From assembly GCA_017607445.1 (NCBI GenBank), contig JAEVHH010000003.1:3658001-3722000 (forward strand): a DNA stretch of 64,000 bases, in the 5' to 3' direction. Numbering within the stretch: position 1 is the first letter of the stretch; each line of letters starts with the position of its first letter. Below, piece after piece: positions 25,079 through 34,950 of this stretch. The position numbers and the translations under genes are program-made. The notes under the pieces are model-generated. The model was not told the origin of the DNA, did no database searches, and worked only from the letters and a program-made list of their open reading frames with translations. This DNA is from Histoplasma ohiense. Its lineage: Eukaryota; Ascomycota; Eurotiomycetes; Onygenales; Ajellomycetaceae.

Positions 25079-26132
25079 TCACTGCAAAGCATTCGATATC
25101 TCAATTTCCACCTTTCCATTGCAGCCTTTCAGTGTAACACTTCGCAGATCCTGAACGATCCAATCCGCCCCAGCCTCCTTGAGATCGTCAACCTTATGCG
25201 TCGAAGCAAGGGCAACGACCTTGAAGCCTGCGGCCTTGCCAGCCCGGATACCTGAAGGTGCATCCTCAACCACCAGCATCTCCGTCCCATCATCCAGGCC
25301 AAGTCGTGAGCGGCCCATCAGGTAACATCGCGGATCTGGCTTTCCAACCTCTACATCTTCGGCGACAACCATGTACTTGGGATACGCAAGTTTCAACACT
25401 TCCAGCCAGCCGTGTACAAGTGCCTTGGTCCCTGAGGTAACCACAGCCCAGGGGGCTCCCGCTTCATCTAAGGAGTCTAACAGCTGTCGTGCTCCAGGTA
25501 TTTCCACAGCATCCTGGCCATACTCCTTGGGGATCCGGCCTTCAACAAAACTAACGTCTGGAATTGATTTTTTAGTTAGACGAACAGAGAGAAAGCGGGT
25601 GGTTATTTTATTTTATTTTTATTTACTAATTTTTGTTGGAACACCCCACTTACATTCCCAGTTAGCTTTTTCCGGAGCAATGATCTGTAGGACATCTATA
25701 CTTCTTCGTCCATGGGATGTCTTTAATATCACTTCAGGGTCTAAGTTCAGTTCGGCACCTAGTCTGAATTTTGCCAAATGTCAATCAGCATGCGGGAAAC
25801 TCCTTAAGGCGGATCCCATTACAAAAAGAGTTGCCTTCCGATCAATCACATATATACACAATATCGACATTATATACACATGTACAAGATCGATCTGGCG
25901 ATCCATTTGAGGTGTTAAACTGATTATATACGAACCGGTGCCAGTGCTTGATAATCGCTATGTCACAGTCAGCACATCGAGTTGAACCCAAAAGAAACCC
26001 AAAAGCCTAATTTGAATAGGCGCAGAAGAGTGAAGAGCAAAGCTAACCAGGTGTCGAATCTATAATGGTCCCATCAAAGTCAAAAAGGAGACCGTCAAAT
26101 GAAAAGGTTTGCGCCGGCGCGGAGAATCCCAT
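25079..26132 (-). CDS. gpp1: HAD-family sugar-phosphate phosphatase, Gpp1-like
   Basis: HAD-superfamily phosphatase resembling glycerol-1-phosphatase Gpp1/Rhr2 and 2-deoxyglucose-6-phosphatase, cytosolic, releasing phosphate from glycerol-3-phosphate or similar sugar phosphates. Four exons are proposed: 26048-26132, 25936-25957, 25654-25763 and 25079-25557, giving 231 residues. The nucleophile motif DFDGT lies at residues 18-22, motif II VVTSGT near 112-116, the conserved Lys in EVGKPDP near 146 and motif IV VVEDAPSG near 170. The SHGRRSIDVLQ and RIPKEYG stretches match the Gpp cap domain. Exon 2 is only 22 nt. The gene is divergent from NUG1, with 380 bp between start codons. Substrate preference cannot be read from sequence. 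Confidence 0.88.
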
Positions 26133-26512
26133 TGCGACAGCGGGGTGAGACAAGATACTAGTATTCTTCTCTCCAAGCTCTGAAATATTGTAACAACCTC
26201 TGGAGGTATAATTTAAAAGACACAGAGCATTGCTCTATTAACAGAAATGAAACATCTCCTTATTATAAGTCTCTTGCAATATAATTTTTTATCGCCCCTT
26301 TCTTCTTTGTATTGTTTGGCAATCTGGATCCCCGCATTTTATAACCGCAGTCACGGATATACATTTCCCCGATCGAGCAAGTGCTGCGAAATCTTGGCGT
26401 CTTTTTGCTCACACAAAATCGGAAAAGAGAAGGCAGACAAGATATCCGTGCTCTCCTTCTCGATATATATACGGCCTTTTTGTGACTAATCTTGGAAACA
26501 GAGGCTCTCAAG
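26133..26512. promoter_or_regulatory. Divergent promoter, GPP1-like / NUG1
   Basis: The 380-bp spacer separates the start codons of the phosphatase (minus) and nucleolar GTPase (plus), so both promoters and leaders must lie within it. It is AT-rich in the middle. I see no single diagnostic regulatory motif. Confidence 0.6.
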
Positions 26513-28346
26513 ATGGTCAAGCTTGGTATGCCTAACTGGTCCTGAGTTTCTCATCTCGCTTTGGGTTCGCAATCCGATAATACTGACTTGTAAATTTTTC
26601 TTGCAGGCAAGAAATCTAAGCGTACGCCGGTGAGGCTGCGACATAAAATTGAAAAGGCCAGTGCAGCGAAGCAGAGGAAGTTGAGAAAACTGGCCAAAAA
26701 GGTATGCTTTATCCCAATCTCGCATACGGATAATGCTACCTGCGGTGAATAAGATGTCACATCTAGTCGTTGTCAACCAATTAATGAACTGTCTTCTCGT
26801 TTTAATTTAGAACCCTGAATGGCGATCAAAACTAAAGAAAGATCCGGGTATACCTAATTTGTTCCCCTATAAAGAAAAGATCCTCCACGAAATCGAAGAG
26901 AAAAAACGGTTGAAAGAAGAGGAAAATCGACGGATACGGGAGGAAGCTAGAAAAGCTCGCCAAAGCTTCGCGGAAAACTTACCGGATACGCAACTAGAGG
27001 ACGAAGAAATTTTGGGCCAGGACGTGGACCAGGATGATGAGTTGGTAGATGGCGATATGGACCAGGATGGTGACGATTCGAATCCTATGGCTGCATTGCT
27101 TGCTTCGGCTCGCGCGAGAGCGGTGGAATTTGACGGCCATGACGATGGGACGGATGACGAAATGGATGAGGATGACGGGGATCATGAAAGCGACGAGGAT
27201 GATGATGGCGGTGTTCTTTTCGATGACGAAATAGATATAACCTCCGAGAAGCCAGCGCTGAAGGAGACTTCGAGACGGGCGTTTGACAAAGTATTTAAGC
27301 AAGTTGTTGCTACCGCGGACGTCATACTCTACGTTCTTGATGCTCGAGACCCGGAAGGAACAAGATCAAAGGAGGTTGAAAGAGAGGTCACCGCCGCAGA
27401 TGGCGGATCTAAGAGACTCATCTTGATTCTGAACAAGATCGATCTTGTTCCACCACCCGTTTTGAAAGGCTGGATGCTCTACCTTCGAAGATATTTCCCT
27501 ACCCTACCATTGAGGGCATCGACGGGTGCTCCAAATGCCCACAGTTTCGATCACAAGCAATTGACCGTTAAAAGCACATCGGAAACTCTGCTCAAAGCTT
27601 TGAAGTCTTATGCCCACAGCAAGCAATTGAAACGGTCGATATCTGTCGGTATCATTGGGTATCCTAACGTGGGCAAATCATCGGTTATAAACGCACTCAC
27701 TGCGCGGCTGAACAAGGGCTCCTCATCGGCATGCCCAGTGGGTGCTGAAGCCGGAGTTACTACTGGCATTAGAGAGGTGAAGCTTGACAGCAAGCTTAAA
27801 CTCATCGATTCTCCGGGAATAGTATTTCCAAACGCGGAGAAAGGAAGGACGAAATCGGCCAAGAAGATCAATGAGGAAGCTCGTCTCGTTCTCCTCAACG
27901 CCATCCCTCCCAAACAAATCTCAGATCCTATCCCCGCTGTCACTCTCCTTTTGAATCGACTTTCCTCCACCCCTGCCCTCCTCTCCAAAATGCTCGATGT
28001 CTACGGCATCCCTCCTCTTTTCCCCACCGATGGAGACAAGACCAATGATTTTCTAATCCAGGTTGCTCGAAAGCGGGGTCGGCTTGGTAAAGGCGGTGTT
28101 CCTAACATCAACAGCGCGGCAATGACAGTGATTAATGACTGGCGGGATGGTCGTATCCAGGGATGGCTTGAAGCCCCCGTTATTCCAGGAGCTACTTCCT
28201 TTCCCACTGCAAGCGGCCCCGGCAACGTGGCCGCGGTGAGCAGTACAGATACCAAGCAGATTGTTAAAGAATGGGCGGAGGAGTTCAAACTGGAGGGTCT
28301 ATGGGGTGATGGCGCTCAGCAGGATGATGAGATGGTTATGGAATAA
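26513..28346 (+). CDS. nug1: Nucleolar GTPase, Nug1/nucleostemin family
   Basis: GTPase needed for maturation and nuclear export of pre-60S ribosomal particles, nucleolar. Exons are 26513-26525, 26607-26701 and 26811-28346, giving 547 residues. The first exon has only four codons plus one base. The N terminus is Lys/Arg-rich (the GN3L/Grn1-type basic domain), followed by a coiled coil and a long acidic Asp/Glu segment. The GTPase motifs occur in circularly permuted order: G4 NKID near residue 244, G1 GYPNVGKS near 319, G3 DSPG near 369. This order is diagnostic of the YlqF/YawG class. The nucleolar location fits the other ribosome genes here (PUF6, RPL35), though they are not linked as a unit. 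Confidence 0.93.
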
Positions 28347-29141
28347 CCTCTTTTCCTTTTTTATCATTTTTCTCTTCTTTTCTTTCTACTATGTTTTCGG
28401 ACGACTTTTTAAAGGCGCTTTAGACGGTTTTGATGTATAGGTCACTAATGTTATTTACGACTTAATTCATTCATACGATTTGCATTTAATAGAGCTCTAC
28501 AGCTCCATTTCTTCCTTCCACACCCGTTGTATGGATATATCGATTGTCTTCATGGTACACTACAATTCTAGTCGAACGTCGGGCGCATTCGAAGCCAAGA
28601 CTACAAAACACAGGCCAAAATCTTGAATTTATATATATTGGAAAAATAAATGATTATAAGTTGAAGAAGCTTTGAGAAGAATGATGTAAAATTAGAATAT
28701 ATAAAGAATAGAATGGCTCCACCTCCAAAAATTGAATCCCGCGCGTTCAGCCAGCAACCATTTTACTCTCCGAAATCAAAACAAGCGCATATGTAGACAA
28801 TCCCCAACATCCCATTCACATTAGTCCTTCAACCTTCAGGGAGAGAACGGAAAAATATCCAACAAAAGTAACTATATCTATTTCAAATTAACCACTATAT
28901 CTCTTACGTCGGCGAGATTGTATAGTGCGTCTCATATCCCCGCCCCTCCCGCATCGAGCCTCTCTTTGCACAACGTGTAGCGAAGACCATTTCTCGCGCG
29001 CGAATTAAGAAAAAGCGGAAAAGGATACAACCACCCACATTTCTCCCTTGAAATAATCCAAGTCCACGATCCTCATCTATATCCCAACCCATATATATTA
29101 TAGGAGAATATAATTTTACTCGCGTCTCAGCCCCTTCCCAA
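28347..29141. other. Intergenic, NUG1 3' region and DPB4 promoter
   Basis: About 800 bp with no gene. The first 100 bp are T/C-rich, as in other 3' regions here. The last part is probably the promoter and leader of the DPB4-like gene. No distinct motif stands out. Confidence 0.6.
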
Positions 29142-30533
29142 ATGTCACCGCGGAAATCCACATCCTCCGTCGCGGAGGCCAGCAGCCATGAAGAAGAACA
29201 GCAAGCGGCGGCGGAGAGCTCAAAAACAGCAGGGAGCGGTACAGACCCTATCGAGACCGGCGTGAATGTTGAGGTGAGATTTCTATATCCTGTCAATTGC
29301 CTGCTTGTTTCCTTTCCTTCCTCTTTGGCCTCCGTTTCAGGCGGAGGTCCCGTCATGCGTGCGTGGGACGGATGCGCTGGAGCGGAAATGCAAATGCCGG
29401 GTCAATCCGACTTAATCTCCAAGAGATAGAACCCTCACATTGTATTGTTCGGAACGGGAAAGCTAATAGTGTCAAAATTTTTTCTATGGATCGCTGCATA
29501 GGATTACCTCCTCCCGCGATCTCTCACGCAACGATTGGCAAAGAGTGTTTTGCCTCCGAACACCTCGATACAGAAAGACGCGTTGTTAGCAATCTCCAAG
29601 GCCGCTACGGTATTCGTTTCATATCTCTCATCACAGTAGGCATTCTTCTGCTTCCTATTGCCCTTGATCCTAGCGAATATGCAATGAGCACACACATGCA
29701 CAAGGGGGAGGAGGAAAAGAAGGAGAAGAAGAGGCTGGGGAGACCTATATCCCATTCCTACCTTAAACCTCTACCCTAACATCCTTATCCCACGTCCTAC
29801 ATCTTCTTTCAATCCATTTTTCCTCTTTCTTCATCGCTTAACTAACACATTCCCCCTCTTCACCTCCAGCGCAAACGAAGAAACCGAAAAGAAAACCATA
29901 ACCCCACAAGACGTCTTCGCCGCCCTCTCCCAAATAGAATTCGATGCCTTCCTCCCGCGCCTCGAGCGCGAACTAGCTGTGTACACTGAAGCAGCTGCAG
30001 AGAAGCGGAGGGGCAAGAAGGATCCCAAATCTGGCGCTGCCACTACGCCTGCGAAGATGGGGATAGAAAAAGGTGCCGGTGCATTAGGAAATGTAGGCGC
30101 CGCTTCAGCTGCGGATGGGGCTGGAAATGTCGAGGATGGGATTGAACCAGGTGCTAAGCGGCTAAAGCGGGGTGGAGAGGGTGCAACAGAGATGGCAATT
30201 AGGAGGTCGCGATCTGGGATTGGTAATGGGGGGGTGGCTGAAGTGGAGGGGGAGCCTGGTGAGGTTGGTGGTGGTGGTGATGGTGATGAGACGGAGGAAA
30301 TGGAGGAGGATGTGTTGGATGAGGACGAAGAAGAAGACGAGGAGGAGGAGGAAGAGGAGGAAGAAGGGGGAAACGGGGAAGAAGAAGATGAGGACGAAGC
30401 TACTCAAAATAGTGATCACGATAGAGATGAGATTGATATCGATGGGGATGCGAGTGATACGGCGAAGAGGAGGAAGGCTGGAATGCATCCAGACCTAGAT
30501 TCGGGGCTCGAAAGCGATAGCGATGGGCTATGA
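29142..30533 (+). CDS. dpb4: DNA polymerase epsilon subunit D, Dpb4-like histone-fold protein
   Basis: Histone-fold subunit (POLE3/Dpb4/CHRAC17 class) of DNA polymerase epsilon, possibly shared with an ISW2/CHRAC-type remodeller, nuclear. Exons are 29142-29273, 29502-29635 and 29870-30533, giving 309 residues. Introns of 228 and 234 bp are long for this window. The histone fold spans about residues 45-125: DYLLPRSLTQRLAKSVLPP, then IQKDALLAISKAATVFVSYLS, then ITPQDVFAALSQIEFDAF. The C-terminal half is low-complexity and ends in a long Asp/Glu run, as in fungal Dpb4 orthologues. A DPB3 partner is not encoded in this window. Confidence 0.9.
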
Positions 30534-31721
30534 TTTGGGTATATATCGGCTTAGGGTCATAGGTCAACATTTTGTCCCCTGTTCTCTCTGGTTCTTTGTC
30601 ACTGCCTTGCTCTCATTTTTCTCCTCCTGAGTTTATGTTTTATAACTATTCTCATATTTTTATTTGCAGTTGTTGGCTTTCTAGGAAGTGTTGAGTGAGT
30701 TGTAAAGGTGTGTGGGCTATGGCAACCACGGCGTCTCTGGGATTTTAGATTTATTGTTCACTTCTTAATATCATGGGATTAATATGCAACGTAGTGCATT
30801 GCATTGCATGAACCATTTCAGAATATATCAGAGTGTTTAGATAAAGTAACTTGAAGATGTTACCACTACAATTTGATTTGTTATATCACTGATATTAAAC
30901 ACCAGTAAAGTTCTCACAATGTGGTTGAGAATATTGCACAATCCATTCACCAAAATATTCAAGTATGAAAGTAGATGATAGATATCATATGTATTGATGA
31001 GCTCTGGATAGAATTTGAATGCCTGCACCTCAATTGTGTGAGAAAAAATAATAGAGTGCAAATAAACAGGAATGTGCATAAGAGATCCGATGCAGTTCAC
31101 TAATTCACATTGATATTACAGAATACTTTATGTATAAGAAGAGTGAAAGGAAAAAGGAAAGTAAGAAACGAAAAAGCCCACTCTGACCAGGGAACAATAA
31201 AAATGAGGTAATGCTGCGTGGAAGGTAGAAAATCGTCAAGCATAACCTGACACTCGGCCTTTGATATAAAAGTCTTGACAAGTGGAGCTTTTGAAAATTG
31301 AAACAAGTGTGGAGAAAAATATGCGACATAGAATCTCCATCCACTATACAAACTCCTTATTCTAATCTACAAACAAAACAGAAAGAAAGCAAAAGGAGCA
31401 AAAGGAATACAACAATAATAATTCAAACGCCAAGTCAACCTGTACCATTAACTCCCAGTCCCAGCAAGTGAAAAAGAAAATGAGGGCCACCAGAATTTTC
31501 TGCAGGAGCGGTGGTTGGAATATAGTATTGAAAAGATCTATTTAGGTATCATGCATCATAGCTGGTGGCGGGGACCAGTATGGGAAGGAGAAAAAAGTGA
31601 CGGAATGCAAAATTTGTGCTTCGAATCCGATCCGCTTCGAAAATAAAACTGATGCTCCAAAACCACGCGTCCATTAGCCATAGTCTTGAGTTTATTCTGT
31701 TATATTGTTCTTTGTACATCC
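30534..31721. other. Convergent 3' regions of DPB4 and the sirtuin gene
   Basis: About 1.2 kb between two convergent stop codons, AT-rich, with no supported gene. The open frames at 30837-31100 and 31100-31351 (minus) are AT-driven and lack family features. Confidence 0.6.
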
Positions 31722-33506
31722 TTAGTTTAACATTCTCTCAAGGTCAGACGGGACGGCGCCAGATGGCGAGATCGTGGCAGTGTCCTTCCACGGCGGGGAG
31801 GCAGACGTCTCGATGAACGTGGGCCCATTATTACGAGCCGCACCAGGCGATATAGAATGCATTGGTTGAGTGAGATCGATTTCGCTAGGATTAACCGACT
31901 TCTTAGCAGTGACAGAGGGCTTACTCGACTTGGCAACGCGGAACTGTTGATCGATTTTCTTTGGTTGGGCTTTTGCGTTTGTCGTTCTGGCTTTCTTTGG
32001 AACTCCCTCTTTCTTCTGAGCTGGTTTCCTAGGCTTAGCAGCTTTTCGACCGGGATCCCCAGATAATATGGAGGACAGAGATTTATTAATTGGCTTTTCC
32101 GTAAGGGGAAAGGGAATTGGCGGTTGGTCTTTGATGTTGAATGCTTCGTCCTGACTGGATGAGGGTGTGAGGATACCAGTATTCGTTTGAAGTTTCTTTG
32201 GTGTAGGGATGATGACGGAGAAGGGCCCTTGTTCCTGTTTAACTCGTTCCACGTCTGATTCTGTGCATTCTTGAATGGTATCATCGCTGTCATCGTCCCA
32301 GGGTTTCATGTTGGCTTGTCTCGCAACTTCATCGCAATCACCTTTGATGACAAGATCCCAACAGTTCTCGAAGCCTTTTCCGACAGGGACTGGTTCGTGA
32401 TTTATCCACATGGTGATTCCATCTTTCCGTCCCCTGACAACATGGCACATTTCTTTGACAATTCGGCGAACCCCTGGAACCTTTAAGGTGGTGCCAACTA
32501 CTATCAGAGCATCGGGTCTGGCACGTAAGTCAGCTGTAACAACTGAACCAATGGCCTCTTCGTCAGGATTATGTTCATTGTAGAGAACTATTCTCGGTCT
32601 AAGCTTGCCAACTCCATGACTCCGCTGGCCAGTGGTTGTACGGAATTGGTCTGTTTCGCAGCATTTTCGGCATAAGGGTGGATTAGGTCCTTGGAAGAGT
32701 TCTGCTTCGAAGTCGGATGTATGCCTGCATTTCTGACAGACCATTTTTTCAAGTCCGCCATGTAGTTGAATGGTTCGCGGCCACGGTGCCTTGACGCCAA
32801 GAGGTACTTCAGTTGCTAGAGGGGGCAGCGACGTTTCAATGCCATCAACATTCTGTGTATAAAGTCGCATTAAGCGGCCATCCTTTGCAAGTCTGGCAAG
32901 GAGGTGGTGGAAAGCTGTAGGTTGAGCAGAGGCCGCCATTCCAGATAACGAGCGAACCATGTCGTGGAAAGACGAAGTCATCGTATCGTCCCGATACACT
33001 GACGCGTCAAACAACTGCTTCCCTGAGGTCTTCAGTTTGTGATCCTTTTTCAACGTCTTAAATAGACCATGAGCAGAACGAAAATCAGGGACTATTGGAA
33101 TTATCACGTCAGCAAAGAGGCGCCATGTACTCAAAGCCAAGATGTACTCACTCCCAGCAGAAACCGAAATTCCAGCTCCAGCAATCACGACGATTTTACG
33201 CTTCTTCTGAAGAGCCTTCAGCAAAAGGCCTAGTTCATCCGTTTGGCTTGCAAAGCAATCCGTGGGAGTTGTGGAAACCAAGGTTAAATCAAGGTATTTC
33301 GTTGACCGCGGCTTCGGCTCAACTTTCCTCCTCTTCTTGGTTGGAGGTGTGGTGTCTTGCGACGCGGTAAAGGAGTCGTTTGAATTGGGCTCAAAATTGT
33401 CTTGGGATGGTGGAGGAGATGGGAGGAAACCTGGAGGAGGCGATGGTGATGCTGGAGGAGAGCTGAGGTCTGAGGAATCCCCCCAGGGGTCGAAAGGGTA
33501 GCCCAT
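31722..33506 (-). CDS. hst4: NAD-dependent histone deacetylase, Hst3/Hst4-type sirtuin
   Basis: Class I sirtuin that removes acetyl groups from histones (Hst3/Hst4 act on H3K56ac) using NAD, in the nucleus; needed for genome stability. Exons are 33152-33506 and 31722-33091, giving 574 residues. The 60-bp intron has no stop and keeps the frame, so the gene also reads as one 594-codon ORF. Splicing restores the NAD-binding motif GAGISVSAG/IPDFR. Other hallmarks are TQNVDG, the catalytic HGG and a zinc site of two Cys pairs (VCQKC ... LCRKC). The N terminus is Pro/Ser-rich with a basic KKRRK; the C terminus is basic and disordered. The Hst3/4 assignment rests on overall layout and length. Confidence 0.9.
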   Translation of the reverse strand: MGYPFDPWGDSSDLSSPPASPSPPPGFLPSPPPSQDNFEPNSNDSFTASQDTTPPTKKRRKVEPKPRSTKYLDLTLVSTTPTDCFASQTDELGLLLKALQKKRKIVVIAGAGISVSAGSEYILALSTWRLFADVIIPIVPDFRSAHGLFKTLKKDHKLKTSGKQLFDASVYRDDTMTSSFHDMVRSLSGMAASAQPTAFHHLLARLAKDGRLMRLYTQNVDGIETSLPPLATEVPLGVKAPWPRTIQLHGGLEKMVCQKCRHTSDFEAELFQGPNPPLCRKCCETDQFRTTTGQRSHGVGKLRPRIVLYNEHNPDEEAIGSVVTADLRARPDALIVVGTTLKVPGVRRIVKEMCHVVRGRKDGITMWINHEPVPVGKGFENCWDLVIKGDCDEVARQANMKPWDDDSDDTIQECTESDVERVKQEQGPFSVIIPTPKKLQTNTGILTPSSSQDEAFNIKDQPPIPFPLTEKPINKSLSSILSGDPGRKAAKPRKPAQKKEGVPKKARTTNAKAQPKKIDQQFRVAKSSKPSVTAKKSVNPSEIDLTQPMHSISPGAARNNGPTFIETSASPPWKDTATISPSGAVPSDLERMLN

Positions 33507-34950
33507 TGGAGGCGGGACGTGACGTGACGACGTGTATAATATAGGGGAGAGAAGCGATAAAGAAACAGGCCCGCCAAATCGTACGGCTGGCTAAATCATA
33601 GGGTAAGCTACGCGATTTGATGGGCGTTCAGTCGATAGGAATGGTGGCCACGACTGGTGTTGCTGTTGGACAGAAAAGATGGTAGACGTGGTGTTGGAGG
33701 TTAGCGAGGGGATGGATGGGGACAAGGACGACGGAAGAAGGATCAGAGCCGCAGCATGAACTCCGGATGCGCTAGTCCCGATTCTGCATTGGCCAGGGTT
33801 TATTTTGACTGCGAACACAAAAACCAAAACAAAACAATAACAATTTCCTGACATCCGGCTGACTTGGGCGCCAGGGCTGCAGGTGGAGAGGCTTGCAGCA
33901 CTGGGAGGAGAGGAATCTGCTGAATGGACTGTATTTCTAAAATGAGAACCTGGCGAAGGCCTATTCACTTCAATTTCTCAGTGGGATAGCCTTGGGATCC
34001 TACTTCAGATCTACAGTCTCGATATCTTGTCTCCCTCAGAAATAATCATTGTTCAGGTTCTTTGGACATTTCCCCGCTTCCATCTGCCTCCGCTTTTTAT
34101 CCATTGAAGCCCGTACTCTCAATGGTGGGCACTGAATTTGGGAGGCAAGGGATTGTTTGTTGTTGTTGTGATTTACAGCTTCCGGGGGACTCAACAAAGT
34201 TTTTAGAAACAGTATTTTTGGAACTTGACTAGGTTTCGAAACTGAAATTCCTGAGATATGCTCACCGTGCCAAAGATGCCGTTGGATTTGTGACCCCTTG
34301 GGCCCAAGTTAAATGGATGTAGTGAGAGAACAGGAGACGAAAATTAGCGGTGTCCAATTTTAAAATCCAACGATCTTCTTGAAGAGTTGAGCATTCGTGT
34401 TAAATTTTGACAGTAAAGGTAGCAAGGAATCAAAAGATGTTGGTTCATCCACCTTTTATGGCAATTTGCTGCCCTAGCCTGCCAATATCCCAACATCGAA
34501 CATCGATTTCCTCCAGTGCATATTTCCGCCAGAATGTTGCAGTCTCGCAGAGCACAAGTGGCATGACGCGCATATTTTGGGGGTGGACAGTCGCATTTAG
34601 TTAGTGTCTCCGCGGTTGTCCCAGCTACCAAAACACGGAAAACTTGATGTCACATGATCTATTTTGACTACTCTTCGTCATTTGAGCGATGCCAAGACTC
34701 AAGCAAGCTGGTCCGCCACAACATCATGGATGCGACGACTATATATGATCTATATGATCTGGCTGGTCTGTCATCGACAAGCCTATCTGTCTATATATAT
34801 ATATATATAAATTTCTGTTATTAAAGCTTAATCATTTGGAGGGATATCACGTTGTGATCCGAACTCCATGCAGCGTGCTGCGACACGCAAGATTAGAGCT
34901 GTCCGCTGCGAATTGTAGCTTCGCTAGGGGTGTAAGGGGTAAATCTTAGG
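33507..34950. promoter_or_regulatory. Divergent region between the sirtuin and MED16 genes
   Basis: About 1.4 kb with no supported gene. Just upstream of the sirtuin ATG, at 33516-33534, is a cluster of overlapping GACGTGAC/ACGTG units. A (TA)n run lies around 34792-34808 near MED16. A minus-strand frame at 33591-33968 is open but lacks domain features and probably overlaps the sirtuin leader or promoter. Confidence 0.5.

Noticed and set aside
33092..33151. Sirtuin as a single uninterrupted 594-codon exon
   Set aside because: Read-through would insert 20 residues inside the GAGIS...PDFR NAD motif; splicing restores the family consensus.
33591..33968. 125-codon minus-strand ORF upstream of the sirtuin
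   Set aside because: No domain, and no splice link to the sirtuin start; probably promoter or leader sequence.
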